From Nitrososphaera sp. UBA210 (GTDB lineage Archaea; Thermoproteota; Nitrososphaeria; Nitrososphaerales; Nitrososphaeraceae): a stretch of DNA of 12,952 nt. The notes beneath the pieces were generated by a model, which saw nothing but the letters and a program-made list of their open reading frames with translations, had not been told where the DNA came from and did not search any database. Made by a program: the position numbers and the translations under genes. Positions 6,649 through 12,454 of this stretch are shown one piece after another (position 1 is the stretch's first letter; every line of letters begins with the position of its first letter). The DNA lies in NCBI GenBank assembly GCA_002494895.1, contig DADA01000078.1, positions 1 to 12,952 of the forward strand, in the 5' to 3' direction.

Positions 6649-6966
6649 AGTCTGCCTGTTTCTATTTACAATGTTTTTCTTTGAATATTCCTCCACTATG
6701 TCTGACGAGCTCATTCCAAGCTCGATAGAGGCCTGGACCACAAAGTGCCAGATATCGATCAGTTCTTCCTTGGCCGCGGCAGCGTCAAAGGTAGCCGGGC
6801 GCTTCCACCACTTCCAGCTCGTCAGTCTCTGCAGCTCAACTGCTTCGTGAATAATAGCCGTGGACAGCGCGGAGACTCTTCCTTCAGCCGAATTCGGATA
6901 GCGTGACAAGTCCATCATTGAGGTGAGCTCCTTTTGCATCGAGAAGACGGTTTCGAGCGAATCCAT
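6637..6966 (-). CDS. dUTPase/MazG-like all-alpha NTP pyrophosphatase
   Basis: A 109-residue protein of the dimeric all-alpha dUTPase superfamily, which hydrolyses dUTP (or related NTPs) to the monophosphate and pyrophosphate. Metal-binding acidic motifs are visible as HEAVELQ (40-46, Glu41/Glu44) and KEELIDIWHF (66-75, Glu67/Glu68/Asp71). TSWKWWK (49-55) and the C-terminal KKNIVNRNRQTSGY match the nucleotide-binding end of dimeric dUTPases. It is shorter than those enzymes and closer in size to a minimal MazG unit. The frame is open upstream to 7257, but the added 97 residues are antisense to the divergent gene and lack any domain character. ATG 6966 sits 30 bp from a TATA-like box. Confidence 0.8.
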   Translation of the reverse strand: MDSLETVFSMQKELTSMMDLSRYPNSAEGRVSALSTAIIHEAVELQRLTSWKWWKRPATFDAAAAKEELIDIWHFVVQASIELGMSSSDIVEEYSKKNIVNRNRQTSGY

Positions 6967-6990
6967 AGGTTTGCTGGAGGCACCGCTCGT

Positions 6991-7002
6991 GTAAAAAGTT
7001 TT
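6991..7002 (-). promoter_or_regulatory. TATA-like box of the dUTPase-like gene
   Basis: On the minus strand the stretch reads AAAACTTTTTAC, centred about 30 bp upstream of the ATG at 6966. It supports that start over the longer open frame. Confidence 0.4.
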
Positions 7003-7048
7003 GATCCGGTACTCCTGCAGCTGCCGACGAGCGCGGCGCTTTTGCGAA

Positions 7049-7058
7049 AGCTTTAAGG
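7049..7058 (+). promoter_or_regulatory. TATA-like box of the helical unknown gene
   Basis: AGCTTTAAGG is centred about 31 bp upstream of the ATG at 7085. It lies downstream of the open-frame start at 7001, so it favours the shorter protein. Confidence 0.35.
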
Positions 7059-7084
7059 CACGAACTTTACTACTACTTGAAGCA

Positions 7085-8074
7085 ATGGTTTCTTCTCCTT
7101 CTAACAAGCAATCTGTGACAGAGCCACAGGCAGATGAAGGCAATTCCTCGGCATCTCTTGGCAACGTTCTTAGCTCCTGTCTAGACATGCTCAAGATTGA
7201 AGATGCCGCGACCCGCAGAAAGGCAGTCGAATTCGTCGGCAGCGTACCTGTAGCCACCGCAAATGCTTATGGAAAGTGGATTACAGCCGTAAAGGCTATC
7301 GCTGATGCCTGCGCCGTTAGCAATCATTTGTTCTCTCAATCAGAAATGTGCGATTTCCTCACTGTGGCTGCCAAGGGCGTGGATGCCAAGAGAGCGGGAA
7401 CCAAAGCAATCAACGATGCTACATTCCACATCTATGTAGATATCATGGAAAACTATCAAAAATTAAGCAGCAGCCTGAAACTTCATTATCCCAGGATAAT
7501 AGTCGATACGATTTCTGCGCTCGACAAGGGGGTGGATACAAAAGGCGAGGCCGTGGGAATTTACGCCATCGATCGATACTACCAGGAGCGCAAGCAGACG
7601 GCGCCAGAAGAAGATCCAGCCGCGAGCTACTCTTCCAAGCCTTTTGAAGCAAGCAAGCAGACCACTGCTACTCGCGCAAGCCCATCATACGGCGACGATT
7701 TGGTGGAAAGCCTGATGAAAATAACTGGCAGGACGCGGAGAGACCTGGATAAGTCTCTTGCAAACCTGCAGAGCATCGATATCAAGAAAATCAGGGACCT
7801 TTCATTGAACTACAAGAGGCTACAAAAGTATGGCAAGCTCTCAAACCCCGCCGCATTCAAGAAGGAAGTGGAAAAGGATCTGGGACGCAGGCTTACTGAC
7901 AACCAGTTGCAGCACGCCATCAATTCGATAAGGAAGGCCAGCTCGTACATAGAGAACGTTCTTGACGGAAAATTTGTTCCCCACGGCACGCACGGCATCA
8001 ATCACGTGAAGCACAACCTAGAGTACGGATACCAGCTGATGGGGCTCATGGAGCCTAGAAAAAGACGTTCCTAG
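7085..8074 (+). CDS. Helical protein of unknown function, conserved-looking C-terminus
   Basis: A 329-residue soluble protein that I do not recognise. It has a Ser/Glu-rich start (1-25), a mostly helical first domain (about 26-165), a low-complexity linker rich in Ser/Thr/Lys/Pro (about 168-203), and a charged helical second domain (204-329). The C-terminus is the most distinctive part: VPHGTHGINHVKHNLEYGYQ (298-317), with four His in 12 residues, resembles the first His helix of HD-type or other metal-binding helical folds, but the chain ends 12 residues later, before any second HD motif. The tail PRKRRS is basic and might contact nucleic acid. The open frame begins at 7001; ATG 7085 is preferred because a TATA-like box lies 31 bp upstream and the 28 extra residues look non-coding. 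Confidence 0.75.
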   Translation: MVSSPSNKQSVTEPQADEGNSSASLGNVLSSCLDMLKIEDAATRRKAVEFVGSVPVATANAYGKWITAVKAIADACAVSNHLFSQSEMCDFLTVAAKGVDAKRAGTKAINDATFHIYVDIMENYQKLSSSLKLHYPRIIVDTISALDKGVDTKGEAVGIYAIDRYYQERKQTAPEEDPAASYSSKPFEASKQTTATRASPSYGDDLVESLMKITGRTRRDLDKSLANLQSIDIKKIRDLSLNYKRLQKYGKLSNPAAFKKEVEKDLGRRLTDNQLQHAINSIRKASSYIENVLDGKFVPHGTHGINHVKHNLEYGYQLMGLMEPRKRRS

Positions 8075-8120
8075 GCTGCCAGGCAGGTCAGCGCCTCTTA
8101 TGTACGATCTGGCGTAACGA

Positions 8121-9302
8121 CTAGCTCCAGATCTTTTCTCCAAAAGTCCATTTCTTGTTGAGCAGAAAGTTGGAAACAGACGCTGCGGCTACTGCAAGGA
8201 CGAGCGAAAGCAGATAGTCATCCATTCCATAAGTCTGTACAAGCATATACACAACGGCTATCTGAATCAGCGCTCCCAGCGAGCTGAACCCCGAGAACAT
8301 TCCGAATTGCCTTGCTGTCCTCTTGCCTCCAAAATCCCTGTCCTCAAAGGTCCAGATCTTGTTTAGGAAAAAGTTCGACGTAATCGAAAGCACAATGCCG
8401 GCCACTGTACCATAGATGTACCATAATCCGGGAAACATGAAGCCAAGCAGGGCAGACACACCATAGTTGACGAGCAATCCGGCAGCCCCTATGGTGTAAA
8501 ATCTTCCGGCCTTTGAAAGAAATCGGACCGAGGTCCTTCTTTCGGATGAAGACGACCTTCCGTACCGATAGAGCCTCAATACCGCCCTCAGATAGTCGTA
8601 AACAACGGTGGCGTCAACCTTGCTCGCGCCGGCCCTTCTGTTGGTAAAAGTATACGGTATCTCTCTGATCCTTACCCCTTTCGCCTTGACAAGTATTTCA
8701 AGCAACATTTTGTAGCCTATCGCGTCGAATTCTACATCGTCGACTATCCCGCGCTTGAACGCGAAAAAGCCGGACATCGGGTCGTTTACTCCGATACCAA
8801 GACCGTACTGAGCTATTTTTGTGGCGCCCCTGCTCATTATCCTGCGCCTGATCGGCCAGCCCATGACAGAACCCCCGCTGATGTATCTTGATGCGATCAC
8901 GATTTCGCAATCCTCCTTCTTTAGTTCTCCAATCATGTGGGGGATGGTCTCCGGTGGGTGCGAAAAATCGCCGTCCATCACGACTACGATTTCGCCAGAA
9001 GAAGTCTGCACTCCTGCTAGGATCGCAGAGCTAAGCCCGAGTTTGGAGGGCCTGTGAATTACTTTGACGTGTATCTGGCCATTGCCGACCCGCTCGGCTT
9101 CCCTTTTGGCGATTTCGCCGGTTCCATCTGGCGAGTTGTCATCCACTATGATTATCTCAGCTGACAGTCCTTCGGGAAGCGAACTAGAAACAGATTCCAA
9201 CATCTTTAAGATATTCTGGGATTCGTTGAACGTCGGTATAACGACCGAGACTGCCAGCTTGTTCCGCTTCAGCAACTCCTTCTGCACCGGGATGTCCAAC
9301 AC
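8121..9302 (-). CDS. Dolichol-phosphate mannosyltransferase-like GT2 enzyme fused to a GtrA membrane domain
   Basis: A 393-residue membrane-bound glycosyltransferase. The GT-A domain (about 17-245) has VSVVIPTFNE (18-27), EIIIVDDNSPDGT (49-61) and the metal-binding VMDGDFSHPP (108-117), as in polyprenyl-phosphate mannose/glucose synthases. The C-terminal half (about 268-385) is a GtrA-type domain of four hydrophobic helices, with its repeated hallmark SNFFLNKIWTF (309-319) and SNFLLNKKWTF (377-387). It probably transfers a sugar from a nucleotide donor to dolichyl phosphate on the cytoplasmic face, feeding N-glycosylation or glycolipid assembly; the same architecture is known in Pyrococcus DPMS. 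The GTG start lies 25 bp from a clear TATA-like box, so it is likely leaderless and independent of the RadB-like gene upstream. Confidence 0.92.
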   Translation of the reverse strand: MLDIPVQKELLKRNKLAVSVVIPTFNESQNILKMLESVSSSLPEGLSAEIIIVDDNSPDGTGEIAKREAERVGNGQIHVKVIHRPSKLGLSSAILAGVQTSSGEIVVVMDGDFSHPPETIPHMIGELKKEDCEIVIASRYISGGSVMGWPIRRRIMSRGATKIAQYGLGIGVNDPMSGFFAFKRGIVDDVEFDAIGYKMLLEILVKAKGVRIREIPYTFTNRRAGASKVDATVVYDYLRAVLRLYRYGRSSSSERRTSVRFLSKAGRFYTIGAAGLLVNYGVSALLGFMFPGLWYIYGTVAGIVLSITSNFFLNKIWTFEDRDFGGKRTARQFGMFSGFSSLGALIQIAVVYMLVQTYGMDDYLLSLVLAVAAASVSNFLLNKKWTFGEKIWS

Positions 9303-9322
9303 CTATCTGTCTGCAGTAGGGG

Positions 9323-9330
9323 TATAAAAT
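9323..9330 (-). promoter_or_regulatory. TATA-like box of the GT2-GtrA gene
   Basis: On the minus strand this reads ATTTTATA, the clearest TATA box of the window, centred about 25 bp upstream of the GTG at 9302. Confidence 0.55.
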
Positions 9331-9387
9331 TTTACCAATTGCAATCTTCTCAATCATGAGTCAAAGACATTGTTTCTGCTTGAGAGT

Positions 9388-10104
9388 CTATCCTCTGTCT
9401 GCATGAGCTGAGCCGGAAGCGTCAGAAATACCTGAAGCGGATATGCCAAACTCCATAGGCGCCTTGCCCGGGGGCTGAAGGAGAATTGCTCGAAAAAGAG
9501 AACGTTTTGGATCGATTATTTCCAGCTTCAACTTCATATGAGAATAGATCGATACTGAACTGCCAAGATACTCCCGCTGCTGGGATGGTACAACAGCGCG
9601 AGCCATTTTTGGGCTGCCCTGGTCCTGGCTTGTTGAAGGCACATTTCTCACCATGTTGGTTACCACGACAGAACAATCTGAATTAATTGCGGACATCCCC
9701 AGTTCGCGCAGGTGTTTCATTACGGCAAGGTGTCTGCTGGGACCAGAGTACTCGGCCGAGAAAAGCGATGTCAGTGAATCGACGATAACAAGTCCATTTC
9801 CGGCATCCGGGATTTTTTGAATTGCGGATACTTGGTCGCCCACTGTCAGTGCCCTGACTAGAACTATCTTTTCAAGTATGTTTTTTGAACTCGATATTTC
9901 TGCAACTCTCTCGGGCCTGAATGTTCCCGCAGTGTCAATGAAAAGCACCCTTCCGCCTTCTTTGACACAGTTTGCGCACAGAGTAAAACACAACTGGGTT
10001 TTGCCGGAGCCACTTTCTCCGTACACGTCAGTAATCATCCCGGTGCGTATGCCGCCGCCCAGCAGCGCGTCAATCGCTCTTGAACCCGTAGAGATCAAAG
10101 CCAA
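9388..10104 (-). CDS. RadB-like RecA-fold ATPase (RadA paralogue) with altered catalytic residues
   Basis: A 238-residue RecA/Rad51-family core without the N-terminal helix-hairpin-helix domain of RadA, matching the size of archaeal RadB and other RadA paralogues. It has STGSRAIDALLGGGI (5-19), an intact Walker A GESGSGKT (29-36), Walker B LVIVDS (105-110) and the usual C-terminal strands. Two key positions differ from active recombinases: the DTEGTFRPER motif reads DTAGTFRPER (Glu to Ala at 59), removing the general base for ATP hydrolysis, and TNQV reads TNMV (Gln to Met at 151), the residue linking ATP state to DNA binding. It probably binds ATP but hydrolyses it poorly and acts as a recombination mediator. 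The start is TTG; a repeated 44-bp element lies 54 bases upstream. Confidence 0.85.
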   Translation of the reverse strand: MALISTGSRAIDALLGGGIRTGMITDVYGESGSGKTQLCFTLCANCVKEGGRVLFIDTAGTFRPERVAEISSSKNILEKIVLVRALTVGDQVSAIQKIPDAGNGLVIVDSLTSLFSAEYSGPSRHLAVMKHLRELGMSAINSDCSVVVTNMVRNVPSTSQDQGSPKMARAVVPSQQREYLGSSVSIYSHMKLKLEIIDPKRSLFRAILLQPPGKAPMEFGISASGISDASGSAHADRG

Positions 10105-10315
10105 TTTTTGGAGTTACTGTTTTTGCTTGCGCGATGCCAACTTATCAACCTGCGCAAACGTGTTCTATTCATATTCCCCACATGCAAAGTTGCACGTTCA
10201 ATGTGTATGGTGGTAACCAAGGCATTGGGCAAGGACAAATGGCTATAGCTCATCAAGCAGGCGGAAGCACCCAGGAGTCGACGCAATGGCTGAACCTCTT
10301 GCCAGAGCCGTGGAT
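10105..10315. other. 211-bp intergenic region upstream of the RadB-like gene
   Basis: Contains a TATA-like TTGATAAG on the minus strand (10141-10148) and one copy of the 44-bp element (10159-10202). The rest, up to the end of the membrane-anchored gene at 10316, shows no convincing gene, RNA or hairpin. Confidence 0.6.
10159..10202 (-). repeat. 44-bp repeated upstream element, copy A (facing the RadB-like gene)
   Basis: Matches the reverse complement of 10889-10932 at 38 of 44 positions without gaps: a 15-base identical block (TATGAATAGAACACG in gene orientation), 13 bases with 7 matches, and a 16-base identical block (ATTGAACGTGCAACTT). Weaker similarity runs on to about 10215. In gene orientation it ends 54 bases before the TTG at 10104, and the TATA-like TTGATAAG begins 11 bases after the element. 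Probable shared regulatory element; an inverted-repeat remnant is the alternative. Confidence 0.7.
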
Positions 10316-10792
10316 TTAGGTGGGAGGTGAGTCATCGGATACGACGAACTGCTTATCAAGCATCACACCTCCGAATTCGACTATAAGCGCATAGCTTCCC
10401 GGCTCAAGGAGGATAGGAGTGTATGGGGACATGATGTCCTCCAACCGAATTGCTGCGTCAACCTCCTTGGCTTCAGGGCGACAGAGTACGAGGACATCCA
10501 ATTCTGGTATATCATACGCCAGTTCCCCTGAATCTGCGTTCAGTATTTTGGCAGTTGGACTGTCACAAAAATAGCCATGTCCCTTGACATAGAACGTAAA
10601 ATCGATGGGTTCATTGATCGAATATCGCTCCTTCAATCCTCCAATCCATATGCGCAGACTACCATCCCTTGTGTGTCCAGTAGAAGTGTCACTGTCAACA
10701 AATCTAGTCCGATCAAATGCTAATCCCAAAACGATGACTAGGCTAACCGCTAAACCTGCAATGATAGGCACTGCTAGTCTATTGTTCAACAC
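10316..10792 (-). CDS. Membrane-anchored beta-rich extracytoplasmic protein of unknown function
   Basis: A 158-residue protein with an N-terminal hydrophobic helix (about 7-26, AVPIIAGLAVSLVIVLGLAF) acting as an uncleaved anchor or signal. A beta-strand-rich outer domain follows, of Ig-like or carbohydrate-binding-like character: SLRIWIGGLKERYSINEPID, then FTFYVKGHGYFCD, then a final PGSYALIVEFGG strand pair. Cys76 and Cys104 could form a disulfide. Similar anchored domains (glycine-led strand, then YSINEPIDF) are, from memory, common as unnamed proteins in Nitrososphaera-type archaea. The start is GTG, with a TTG directly after it as alternative; no strong TATA box is evident. It is framed by the two inverted copies of the 44-bp element. 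No family assigned. Confidence 0.65.
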   Translation of the reverse strand: MLNNRLAVPIIAGLAVSLVIVLGLAFDRTRFVDSDTSTGHTRDGSLRIWIGGLKERYSINEPIDFTFYVKGHGYFCDSPTAKILNADSGELAYDIPELDVLVLCRPEAKEVDAAIRLEDIMSPYTPILLEPGSYALIVEFGGVMLDKQFVVSDDSPPT

Positions 10793-10884
10793 TTCTGAGT
10801 GGCATGAAAGGCTTTTGAGTTTTGTGCATTTATGGTGAATCCGTCATCCCTATCCAACATCAATCTTACCGTTTGACTACCATC

Positions 10885-10906
10885 GCAAATTGAACGTGCA
10901 ACTTGC
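10885..10906. promoter_or_regulatory. Imperfect 22-bp palindrome, possible regulator-binding site
   Basis: Centred on ACGT at 10894-10897, with arms pairing at 9 of 11 positions (GCAAATTGAAC against GTGCAACTTGC). The inner TTGnACGTnCAA is kept in copy A (10190-10201) while the outer arms are not. This symmetry suits a dimeric DNA-binding protein just upstream of a core promoter. No regulator is identified. Confidence 0.4.
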
Positions 10907-10932
10907 GACGTGCGGAGTATGAATAGAACACG
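10889..10932 (+). repeat. 44-bp repeated upstream element, copy B (facing the Lsm-MetK pair)
   Basis: The second copy of the element, inverted relative to copy A. It ends 57 bases before the TTG of the Lsm gene, with the TATA-like TTTTTATG starting 11 bases after it, the same offset as in copy A. The 16-base block lies at 10889-10904 and the 15-base block at 10918-10932. Confidence 0.7.
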
Positions 10933-10942
10933 CAAAGGAACC

Positions 10943-10950
10943 TTTTTATG
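10943..10950 (+). promoter_or_regulatory. TATA-like box of the Lsm-MetK pair
   Basis: TTTTTATG lies 11 bases after the 44-bp element and predicts transcription from about 10972, giving an untranslated leader of about 18 bases before the TTG at 10990. Confidence 0.45.
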
Positions 10951-10989
10951 CGAGCCACGATTTTTTGACTTGCAAAGTGATTACCTAGA

Positions 10990-11250
10990 TTGTCTTCGTC
11001 TCCGCCTTCATCGCAGCAGCAACCAAAGCGTCCGCTATCGACATTGCAGCGCGCGATTAACAGGAAAGTGGCTGTGCGGCTCAAGAGCGAGATTGAATAC
11101 AAGGGCAGGATGAACAACGTGGACTCGTACATGAACCTCATCCTTACAGATGCCGAAGAGTTTGACGGCTCGGACGTACTTGCAAACTATGGCAAGGTGG
11201 TCATACGTGGAAACAACGTCCTCTTCATAAAACTTGAAAAAGAGTTCTAG
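10990..11250 (+). CDS. Sm-like (Lsm/SmAP) RNA-binding protein
   Basis: An 86-residue Sm-fold protein expected to form a heptameric or hexameric ring that binds U-rich single-stranded RNA, in the manner of archaeal SmAP and bacterial Hfq. After a 20-residue polar Ser/Pro/Gln tail comes the Sm1 motif (about 26-56: VAVRLKSEIEYKGRM, then the RNA-contacting DSYMNLIL at 45-52) and the Sm2 motif (67-82: NYGKVVIRGNNVLFIKL, with IRGN). Length is within the normal 70-90 range. The start is TTG; an internal GTG near residue 27 would cut into the fold. MetK follows 28 bases downstream on the same strand, so the two are likely co-transcribed; in many archaea the partner gene is instead ribosomal protein L37e. 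Confidence 0.9.
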   Translation: MSSSPPSSQQQPKRPLSTLQRAINRKVAVRLKSEIEYKGRMNNVDSYMNLILTDAEEFDGSDVLANYGKVVIRGNNVLFIKLEKEF

Positions 11251-11278
11251 TCGTGGTGCTATCGGTGGCAGCTGAGAA

Positions 11279-12421
11279 ATGGTAAGACGATGGCTGTTTA
11301 CTTCTGAAAGCGTAACAGAGGGCCATCCCGATAAGGTATGCGACCAGATATCAGATTCTGTCCTTGACGATTTCCTCAGGCAGGATCCCGACTCGCGCGT
11401 TGCAGTCGAGTCAATGACTACCACCGGCGTAGTCTTTGTCGCAGGAGAAGTCACTTCAAAGGCAAGAGTGGATGTCCAGAAAATTGTACGTGACACCATC
11501 AGGGAGATAGGCTACGACAGGCCAGACTATGGATTTGACTGTGACTCTTGCTCGGTACTTGCTTCACTCCACGAGCAGAGCCCGGACATTTCGATGGGGG
11601 TGACGGCGACGTCCGAGAAGGAACAGGGCGCCGGCGACCAGGGCTTGATGTTTGGATACGCCACTAACGAGACGCCCGAATTAATGCCCCTTCCGATTAC
11701 GATGGCACACCAACTTTCCATGAAGCTCGCAAAGGTTCGAAAGAGCAAGGAGCTGGGATGGATCAGGCCGGACGGCAAGTCCCAGGTTTCCGTCGCTTAC
11801 GAGGACGGCGTGCCAAAGCGAATCGAAACAGTCGTCGTGTCGACACAGCATTCGCCAGAGATAAGCCTGAACCAGCTTCGCGAGGAAGTGATAAGCAAGG
11901 TTATCAAGCCGGTTTGCGGCAGCTGGATAGACAGCAAGACCAAGTTCCTTGTAAACCCCACCGGCAGATTCGTAATCGGTGGTCCCCCTGGTGATACCGG
12001 CCTGACGGGGAGGAAGATAATAGCAGACACCTACGGGGGAATGGGCAGGCACGGCGGCGGGGCATTCTCTGGAAAGGACCCTTCGAAAGTCGACAGGTCT
12101 GCATGCTACATGGCGAGGTACGTTGCAAAGAACATTGTCGCTGCCGGCCTCGCCAACAAATGCGAAGTCCAGGTCGCGTACGCGATAGGCGTTGCAGAAC
12201 CAGTGTCTATCATGATAGACACTTTTGGCACAGGAAAGGTAGAGGAGGAGGAAATTGAGGCAAGGGTCAGAAAGACCTTTGACATGCGGCCAGCGGGGAT
12301 CGTGAAGACGCTTGACCTGAAGAGGCCCATCTACCGCAAAACTGCAGCATACGGGCACTTTGGACGGAACGAGCCAGGGTTTACATGGGAACTGACCGAC
12401 AAAGCGCAGCTCCTTAGCTAA
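11279..12421 (+). CDS. metK: S-adenosylmethionine synthetase (bacterial-type methionine adenosyltransferase)
   Basis: A 380-residue enzyme that makes S-adenosylmethionine, phosphate and pyrophosphate from methionine and ATP in the cytoplasm. It matches the bacterial/eukaryal MetK family throughout: FTSESVTEGHPDKVCDQISD near the start, the GAGDQGLMFGYATNET hexapeptide region (about 120-135), VVVSTQHSPEI, FLVNPTGRFVIGGPPGDTG, and the P-loop-like GGGAFSGKDPSKVDRSA, with AYGHFGR near the end. Length equals the bacterial enzyme (about 384). It is clearly not the divergent archaeal MAT type found in methanogens and Crenarchaeota. ATG 11279 gives the family's normal N-terminus; a GGTGG about 13 bases upstream may act as a weak ribosome-binding site. 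Confidence 0.96.
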   Translation: MVRRWLFTSESVTEGHPDKVCDQISDSVLDDFLRQDPDSRVAVESMTTTGVVFVAGEVTSKARVDVQKIVRDTIREIGYDRPDYGFDCDSCSVLASLHEQSPDISMGVTATSEKEQGAGDQGLMFGYATNETPELMPLPITMAHQLSMKLAKVRKSKELGWIRPDGKSQVSVAYEDGVPKRIETVVVSTQHSPEISLNQLREEVISKVIKPVCGSWIDSKTKFLVNPTGRFVIGGPPGDTGLTGRKIIADTYGGMGRHGGGAFSGKDPSKVDRSACYMARYVAKNIVAAGLANKCEVQVAYAIGVAEPVSIMIDTFGTGKVEEEEIEARVRKTFDMRPAGIVKTLDLKRPIYRKTAAYGHFGRNEPGFTWELTDKAQLLS

Positions 12422-12432
12422 TAATAAAAATA
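12421..12432 (+). promoter_or_regulatory. TATA-like box of the short-chain dehydrogenase gene
   Basis: ATAATAAAAATA directly follows the metK stop and is centred 28 bp upstream of the TTG at 12455, so the dehydrogenase probably has its own leaderless transcript. The A-rich run may also weaken read-through from metK. Confidence 0.45.
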
Positions 12433-12454
12433 GCCTGATGCAGTAGGTTTCCTG

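Larger units (their letters stand above)
10793..10989. other. 197-bp divergent intergenic region upstream of the Lsm gene
   Basis: Separates the start of the membrane-anchored gene (minus) from the Lsm gene (plus). It holds copy B of the 44-bp element, an imperfect palindrome inside it, and the Lsm TATA-like box. Nothing else is recognisable. Confidence 0.6.

Noticed and set aside
6967..7257. 97-residue N-terminal extension of the dUTPase-like open frame
   Set aside because: It is antisense to the start of the 7085 gene, has no domain character, and a TATA-like box sits just upstream of ATG 6966.
9227..9236. TTGAACGT in the glycosyltransferase region as a third copy of the repeated element
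   Set aside because: Only eight bases match and the flanks share nothing with the 44-bp element; it lies inside a coding region.
10159..10215. Element copies as short coding tails: both can be read as VFYSYS...KLHVQ followed by a stop
   Set aside because: The frames run antisense into the RadB-like and Lsm genes, the codon changes are not mainly synonymous, and there is no plausible upstream coding part.
11681..12358. Long minus-strand open frame of 225 codons inside metK
   Set aside because: Shadow of a strongly coding gene; the plus-strand product matches MetK across its whole length.
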